Assembly: GCA_020722625.1 (NCBI GenBank)
Contig: DYKK01000212.1
Location: 1 to 5,889 of the forward strand
Length of the DNA stretch: 5,889 bases
Direction of reading: 5' to 3'
From: Anaeromyxobacter dehalogenans
Lineage (GTDB): Bacteria > Myxococcota_A > UBA9042 > DTJE01
Program-made: the position numbers and the translations under genes
Part shown: positions 1 to 3,693 of the stretch, in pieces
Numbering within the stretch: the stretch's first letter is position 1
Layout of the letters: each line of letters starts with the position of its first letter
The notes under the pieces: model-generated
The model's input: only the letters and a program-made list of their open reading frames with translations
Database searches by the model: none
What the model was told of the DNA's origin: nothing

Positions 1-1
1 T

Positions 2-43
2 GTCGCGGTCCCGTGCCAGCCGCGACTTGGAAGTCGCGGCCCC
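2..43. repeat. Cluster of GC-rich inverted/direct repeats in the leader
   Basis: The 7-mer GTCGCGG occurs at 2-8 and again at 33-39, and its reverse complement CCGCGAC lies between them at 20-26. The middle arm can pair with either flank, giving two mutually exclusive hairpins. The stronger has arms 19-27 and 32-40 with a 4-base loop, a perfect 9-bp stem. The two outer copies extend to an 11-base direct repeat (2-12 and 33-43, one mismatch) with a 31-base period. This could be a dispersed intergenic palindromic repeat, the terminator of a gene lying left of the window, or the edge of a longer array. There is no T-run after the stem, which argues against a classical intrinsic terminator. Confidence 0.6.
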
Positions 44-50
44 AGGGTGG

Positions 51-130
51 TGAAATGAAACGAAGCAGATTTCATGTTTATTCAAAGGATTGCGGAAATT
101 GACGGCGGATTTGGGTTCAGAGGGTGGGTC
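51..130 (+). promoter_or_regulatory. AT-richer leader upstream of the Ig-TULIP lipoprotein gene
   Basis: This stretch is clearly lower in G+C than everything downstream, as expected for a promoter and 5' untranslated region. It contains a small inverted repeat, TGAAAT at 51-56 and ATTTCA at 69-74, with a 12-base loop. I could not find a convincing -35/-10 pair: TTGACG at 99-104 has no AT-rich -10 at proper spacing before the start codon. The promoter position is therefore unresolved. Confidence 0.35.
119..124 (+). promoter_or_regulatory. Probable ribosome binding site for the Ig-TULIP lipoprotein gene
   Basis: AGAGGG lies 6 bases before the ATG at 131. It is a moderate purine-rich Shine-Dalgarno match at normal spacing. 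The in-frame ATG at 74 has no comparable motif in front of it, so this site supports the start at 131. Confidence 0.45.
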
Positions 131-3100
131 ATGAAGTCTCCGACCATCGGGTACCTCCTCGTGGTCTGGTCCCTCGCGGCCTGCGGCGGAGGATCCACGC
201 CCGGCCGCGGCGACGCGAACGCCCCGGACTCCGGCGTGGACGGGGCCCAGGACCCCGGGATGCAGGGCGACGTGGCCCCGACGATTGACACGCGCCTGTC
301 CGCGGAGGAGGTCCGGGCCGGGGACCCGGTGGACGTGGCCTGCGAGGGCGTCGGGTTCAACCCGAAGAAGGTCGTGATTCGCGTGTGGGAGGCCCCGCCG
401 CCCGAGGCCCCGCCGTCCGTGCCGGACGGCGGCGACGCGGCCGCGGCCCCGGACGCCTCGACGGCCCCCGACCCCGGCCCCCCGCCCGAGGAGCCCCCCG
501 AGGGCGTCACGGTCCAGGACAACCGGATCGTCGTCACGCGGGCCGGGCTGTACCGGGTCCGGTGCGAGGCCCCGGACGCCGGGATCGTGGACGAGACCCC
601 GGCCGGGCTCGTGGTCACCGCCGCGGCCCCCTTTGCGGTCGAGACCGCCGTGGAACCCCACGACATCCAGGCCGGCGAGTGGGTCCGCGTGACGTGCACC
701 GGCTGGGACGCCTACGGCAACGCGGTGGACGGCCCCTTCGCGCCGATCACGACCCCGGCCGAGGGCATCACCACCTCGGGCCTCACGGTCCAGTTGACGC
801 GAGCGGTCCTGCACCGGATCGCGTGCGGCGTGGTGGGGGCCCCGGTCGCCGACCCCACGCCCGAGGAGGTCACGGTCCGCCCGAACGTCCCCAAGAAGAT
901 CTACACGAGCGTGACTCCGGACACGTTTCAGGCCGGCGGCCAGGGCGAGGTCGCCTGCACGGCCACCGACTACTACGACAACCCGGTCCCGGACCTGCCC
1001 ATGTCGGTCCATCTCCCGCCGAAGATGAGCATCCACGGGAAGTTCATCACCACGAACGTCGCCGGGATGTACCCGGTCAAGTGCGTCCCGCAGAACATAG
1101 AATGGAAATATTTTCAGTTGTATGGCGTCACGGTCCTGGTCACGCCCGGGGACCCCGTGACACTGACCCTCCAGGTGGTCCCGGACAAGGCGTACTACGG
1201 GACCGGCAGCGTGATCAACGTCACGGCCACGGCCACGGACGCCTACGACAACCTGGTCCCGGACGCGACGGTGGGCGTCCCGGCCATTGACCCGCCGGGC
1301 GGGATCGATCCCTCGCCCAACAACCCCACGAAGACCTTCGTCCTGAAGGAGGAGGGGGTCTATCTGATGACCTTCCGGCTCCTCCAGTTCCCGGCCGTGT
1401 CCGCGTCGCTGACCATCCGGGTCGAGGGCAGCGGGCCGCTGTTGTCCATCCTGTACCCGGAGCGCGGGGCCACGATCCAGGGCAAGCCCTCCGTCACGGT
1501 GATGGGCGTCGTCAACGACGACATCACGGGGATCGAGTCCTTCACCATCAACGGCCAGCCCGTCACGGACATCCAGCCGGACGGCACCTTCACGTTCCTC
1601 ATGAATCCCGTCCAGGGTCTGAACATGATTGACGCGCAGGTGACGAACGGGGCGGGCATGTCCTCGCGCGTGCGCCAGTCGTACTACTTCTCGTTCGTCT
1701 ATTACCCGATTGACGCGGCCGACCCCGAGAAGGGGATGGTCCACAACAGCGTGCGGACCTTCCTGGGGCGCGACTTCTTCGATGACGGAGACCACGACCC
1801 GAGCCACCCGGACGACCTCGCCACGATCCTCGAGACCTTCATTTCCAAACTGAACATCAACGCCCTGATCCCCAACCCCGTCGCAGAGTCCGGCCCCTAC
1901 AAGGTCTATCTCTCGAACGTGACGTTCGGGAAACCCACCCTCCAGATCAGCCTTTACGACGGCGGGATGCGCCTGGTCGTGGTCCTCCCGAACCTGCACC
2001 TGGACGTGGACCTCAAGGGCAAGTGCACGTTCATCATTGACTGGTGTCCGGACTTCTCGGGCGACGTGTCGGTGTCGCAGGTCACCGTGACCTCGGACGT
2101 GCTCCTGTGGACCGGGTCGGACAAGAAGGTCCACGCCCAGATGCAGAGCGCGGACGTGGGTCTGAGCGGCATTGACGTGAACATTGACGGGATCCTTGGC
2201 TGGCTCTTCGACTGGCTGATCGACCTCCTGGTGGACCAGTTCACGTCGGACGTCGAGAAGGCGTTCGAACAGCAGATGGGCGACCTGATCAACCACACCC
2301 TGGAGGACCTCTTCGCGAAGTTCGAACTGAACCAGACCGTGGAGATCCCGCCGCTCCTCGGCAACAACCCGGCCGCGATCACGATCCGGACCCGGCCGCA
2401 AGACCTCACCGTGAAGACCGACGGGATGCGGATCTCGATGGAGGGGACCCTGTACGCGCCCAAGGCGGTGAACCGGGACGTGCTCGGGTCCATCAGCCGG
2501 GCGAACTGCCTGACCATGCAGCCCCCGACCTTCGAGTTGCCCCACCAGTCCGAGATCGAGTTCGGGGCCTTCGATGACCTGTTGAACGAGGGGCTGTTCT
2601 CGGTGTGGTGGTCGGGGGCGATCAACGTGACCATCACGCCCGAGGACCTGGGCGACGTGGACCTGTCCCAGTACGGGGTCAGCGACCTGTTCGTGACGCT
2701 CGACTTTTACCTGCCGCCGATCCTGACGGACTGCCACACGCCGGGCAACCTCCAGGTCCAGGTGGGGGACCTGTACGTGGTCACGGACCTGAAGTTCAAC
2801 GGCATCCCGCTGAAGATCGGGGTCTTCGTCTATGCGGCCGCGTCCGTGCGCCTGGACGCCGTCCCGGGCGCCGAGGGCGGCAACGACGTGTCCATCACGG
2901 TGCTGGGGCTCGACCTCCTCGAACTGGAGTTCGTGAGCATCGAGTCCTGCCAGACCCCCGGCGCGCCCTGCGAGGACATGTCCGCCATGAAGGACGGGCT
3001 CGAGGCCCTGATCAAGGAGGTCCTCCTGCCCCCGCTGCTCGAGGACGTCATCGGCAAGCCGCTCGCGACGTTCCCGATCCCGACCATCGACCTGGCCACC

Positions 3101-3199
3101 CTGGACCCGAGCCTGCCGCCCGGGATCGAACTGCGGTTCGTGGTCGAGGACCTCTACCGGGAGGAAGGCTTCACGGTCGCGACCGGGCACCTGGAGTAG
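131..3199 (+). CDS. Large lipoprotein: five Ig-like modules plus BPI/TULIP-like C-terminal half
   Basis: This 1022-residue protein is predicted to be exported and lipid-anchored; its likely role, by fold resemblance only, is binding or moving a lipid-like ligand at the outer membrane or surface. The start at 131 is chosen because it gives a type II signal peptide with lipobox LAAC (Cys18), a ribosome binding site precedes it, and GC-rich codon usage begins there; an in-frame ATG at 74 would add 19 poorly coded residues. After an Asp/Gly/Pro linker come Ig-like modules at about 50-165, 167-250, 252-338, 340-432 and 436-520. The first three have one Cys in an early strand and one in a late strand (71/145, 189/232, 276/318). 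Modules 2-4 share a 'D-x-Y-x-N-x-V' turn, and the fifth resembles Gly/Asn-rich bacterial Ig domains. Residues about 535-1022 resemble a tandem TULIP protein: an opening helix (560-580), beta strands, a long amphipathic helix (686-733), a second barrel beginning with DDLLNEGLFSVWWSGAINV, and a closing helix (954-975) followed by FPIPTIDL. The Ig-like calls are solid; the TULIP call is by eye. The downstream neighbour is convergent. No known gene name applies. Confidence 0.85.
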   Translation: MKSPTIGYLLVVWSLAACGGGSTPGRGDANAPDSGVDGAQDPGMQGDVAPTIDTRLSAEEVRAGDPVDVACEGVGFNPKKVVIRVWEAPPPEAPPSVPDGGDAAAAPDASTAPDPGPPPEEPPEGVTVQDNRIVVTRAGLYRVRCEAPDAGIVDETPAGLVVTAAAPFAVETAVEPHDIQAGEWVRVTCTGWDAYGNAVDGPFAPITTPAEGITTSGLTVQLTRAVLHRIACGVVGAPVADPTPEEVTVRPNVPKKIYTSVTPDTFQAGGQGEVACTATDYYDNPVPDLPMSVHLPPKMSIHGKFITTNVAGMYPVKCVPQNIEWKYFQLYGVTVLVTPGDPVTLTLQVVPDKAYYGTGSVINVTATATDAYDNLVPDATVGVPAIDPPGGIDPSPNNPTKTFVLKEEGVYLMTFRLLQFPAVSASLTIRVEGSGPLLSILYPERGATIQGKPSVTVMGVVNDDITGIESFTINGQPVTDIQPDGTFTFLMNPVQGLNMIDAQVTNGAGMSSRVRQSYYFSFVYYPIDAADPEKGMVHNSVRTFLGRDFFDDGDHDPSHPDDLATILETFISKLNINALIPNPVAESGPYKVYLSNVTFGKPTLQISLYDGGMRLVVVLPNLHLDVDLKGKCTFIIDWCPDFSGDVSVSQVTVTSDVLLWTGSDKKVHAQMQSADVGLSGIDVNIDGILGWLFDWLIDLLVDQFTSDVEKAFEQQMGDLINHTLEDLFAKFELNQTVEIPPLLGNNPAAITIRTRPQDLTVKTDGMRISMEGTLYAPKAVNRDVLGSISRANCLTMQPPTFELPHQSEIEFGAFDDLLNEGLFSVWWSGAINVTITPEDLGDVDLSQYGVSDLFVTLDFYLPPILTDCHTPGNLQVQVGDLYVVTDLKFNGIPLKIGVFVYAAASVRLDAVPGAEGGNDVSITVLGLDLLELEFVSIESCQTPGAPCEDMSAMKDGLEALIKEVLLPPLLEDVIGKPLATFPIPTIDLATLDPSLPPGIELRFVVEDLYREEGFTVATGHLE
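278..1690 (+). repeat. Array of five diverged Ig-like module-coding repeats
   Basis: Within the large lipoprotein gene, residues 50-520 form five beta-sandwich modules of roughly 80-115 residues. Recurring landmarks are an 'x-A-G-x' turn, an early strand ending V-A-C, V-T-C or V-T-A, a 'D-x-Y-x-N' turn, and a late strand 'Y-x-V-x-C'. Modules 3 and 4 are closest at DNA level: 974-994 and 1244-1264 are the same 21 bases with one mismatch. Module 1 carries a Pro/Ala/Asp/Glu-rich insertion (bases about 386-505). Module boundaries are approximate because they come from reading the protein. Confidence 0.65.
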
Positions 3200-3201
3200 A
3201 A

Positions 3202-3219
3202 GGGCCCGCGAGCGGGTCC
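3202..3219. terminator. GC-rich hairpin between convergent genes, possible shared terminator
   Basis: Arms 3202-3208 and 3213-3219 form a 7-bp stem (one G-T wobble on the plus strand, an A-C mismatch on the minus strand) with a 4-base loop. It sits just after the stop of the plus-strand lipoprotein gene and just past the stop of the convergent Cys-rich lipoprotein gene, the only non-coding space available to end both transcripts. No T-run follows on the plus strand and only a short TTCT on the minus strand, so termination by this hairpin alone is uncertain. Confidence 0.35.
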
Positions 3220-3226
3220 CCGGGTC

Positions 3227-3637
3227 TCAATCCGCGCACGCCTCCGGACACTCGCGGTCCATGCAGTTCCCCAGGGCCTGAAAATCGTCCTGGCCGCCCG
3301 GGAACTTCCCCAGGCACTCGTCGTAGCACGTCGCCTCGGACGTGCACCACTGCCCCATCACGCACATCCAGATCCCCCAGCATTCCGCGTGGGCCTGACA
3401 CGACTTGACTTCGGCATCGCATCGATCCGTGGTGCAGTCCAGGCAGGCCGCCATCTCCTCCGCGAATCCGTCGAGGGGGAGGTCCCAGGTCCCCGTTTCC
3501 TGCTGGGTCACATCCGTGGCCTGTCCGTCCGCGGCGTCCTTCCCCTGCGTCCCGGAGTCCGGGGCCCCCCCTCCGCCCGAACAGGCCCCCATGACCATCC
3601 ACAAGGCCCACGCCGCAACCATCGCGCCGTGCCTCAT
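3227..3637 (-). CDS. Small Cys-rich lipoprotein (12 cysteines in mature domain)
   Basis: The 136-residue product has a signal peptide ending in MGAC (Cys19), predicting lipid anchoring in the cell envelope. A Gly/Asp/Thr/Gln-rich linker follows (about 20-50), then a compact Cys-rich domain (about 58-135). After the lipobox there are 12 cysteines, at 65, 68, 73, 80, 86, 92, 98, 104, 108, 125, 130 and 134. Five of these (80 to 104) are spaced exactly six residues apart. An even cysteine number in an exported protein suggests six disulfides; metal binding is less likely. The domain resembles Cys-rich modules seen in secreted proteins of Myxococcota, but I recognise no named family or function. 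A longer in-frame ATG start at 3760 would overlap the upstream gene and lack a signal peptide at its N terminus; the start at 3637 has both signal peptide and perfect ribosome binding site. The gene follows the peptidase-like gene by 56 bases on the same strand, so co-transcription is likely. Confidence 0.85.
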   Translation of the reverse strand: MRHGAMVAAWALWMVMGACSGGGGAPDSGTQGKDAADGQATDVTQQETGTWDLPLDGFAEEMAACLDCTTDRCDAEVKSCQAHAECWGIWMCVMGQWCTSEATCYDECLGKFPGGQDDFQALGNCMDRECPEACAD

Positions 3638-3644
3638 GTTCCGT

Positions 3645-3652
3645 CCTCCTTT
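3645..3652 (-). promoter_or_regulatory. Strong ribosome binding site of the Cys-rich lipoprotein gene
   Basis: Read on the minus strand the site is AAAGGAGG, a near-perfect anti-16S match, 7 bases before the ATG at 3637. It fixes the start of the small lipoprotein and suggests efficient translation relative to the upstream gene in the same presumed operon. Confidence 0.8.
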
Positions 3653-3660
3653 CGGTTCCC

Positions 3661-3687
3661 TGGGGTGGACTTCGCCATCCCACCTCA
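3661..3687 (-). promoter_or_regulatory. Imperfect hairpin in the gap between the peptidase-like and Cys-rich lipoprotein genes
   Basis: Arms 3661-3668 and 3680-3687 pair over 8 positions (one A-C mismatch on the minus strand, a G-T wobble on the plus strand) around an 11-base loop. The hairpin lies after the upstream stop codon and ends 8 bases before the ribosome binding site of the next gene. It could be a processing or mRNA-stability element, or chance pairing in GC-rich DNA. It has no T-run and no obvious separate promoter is visible in this 56-base gap, so read-through transcription is favoured. Confidence 0.25.
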
Positions 3688-3693
3688 CAACGT

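Noticed and set aside
2..43. Start of a CRISPR array
   Set aside because: Only two 11-base imperfect direct repeats with a 31-base period are visible. The space between them is itself part of the palindrome, so there is no spacer-like unique sequence.
99..104. TTGACG as a -35 promoter element
   Set aside because: The region at the correct spacing is GC-rich and already at the ribosome binding site and start codon, so no -10 is possible before the ATG at 131.
74..130. Upstream in-frame ATG at 74 as start of the Ig-TULIP lipoprotein
   Set aside because: The 19 extra residues are written with AT-rich codons unlike the rest of the gene, have no ribosome binding site, and would put the signal peptide and lipobox internally.
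385..1290. 301-codon plus-strand open frame
   Set aside because: It is an out-of-frame shadow of the lipoprotein gene. The product is a monotonous Arg/Gly/Pro/His sequence typical of shifted reading of GC-rich DNA.
1954..2637. 227-codon antisense open frame inside the TULIP-like region
   Set aside because: It is antisense to a well-supported domain and shows no signal, motif or ribosome binding site of its own; strong GC3 bias produces such frames by chance.
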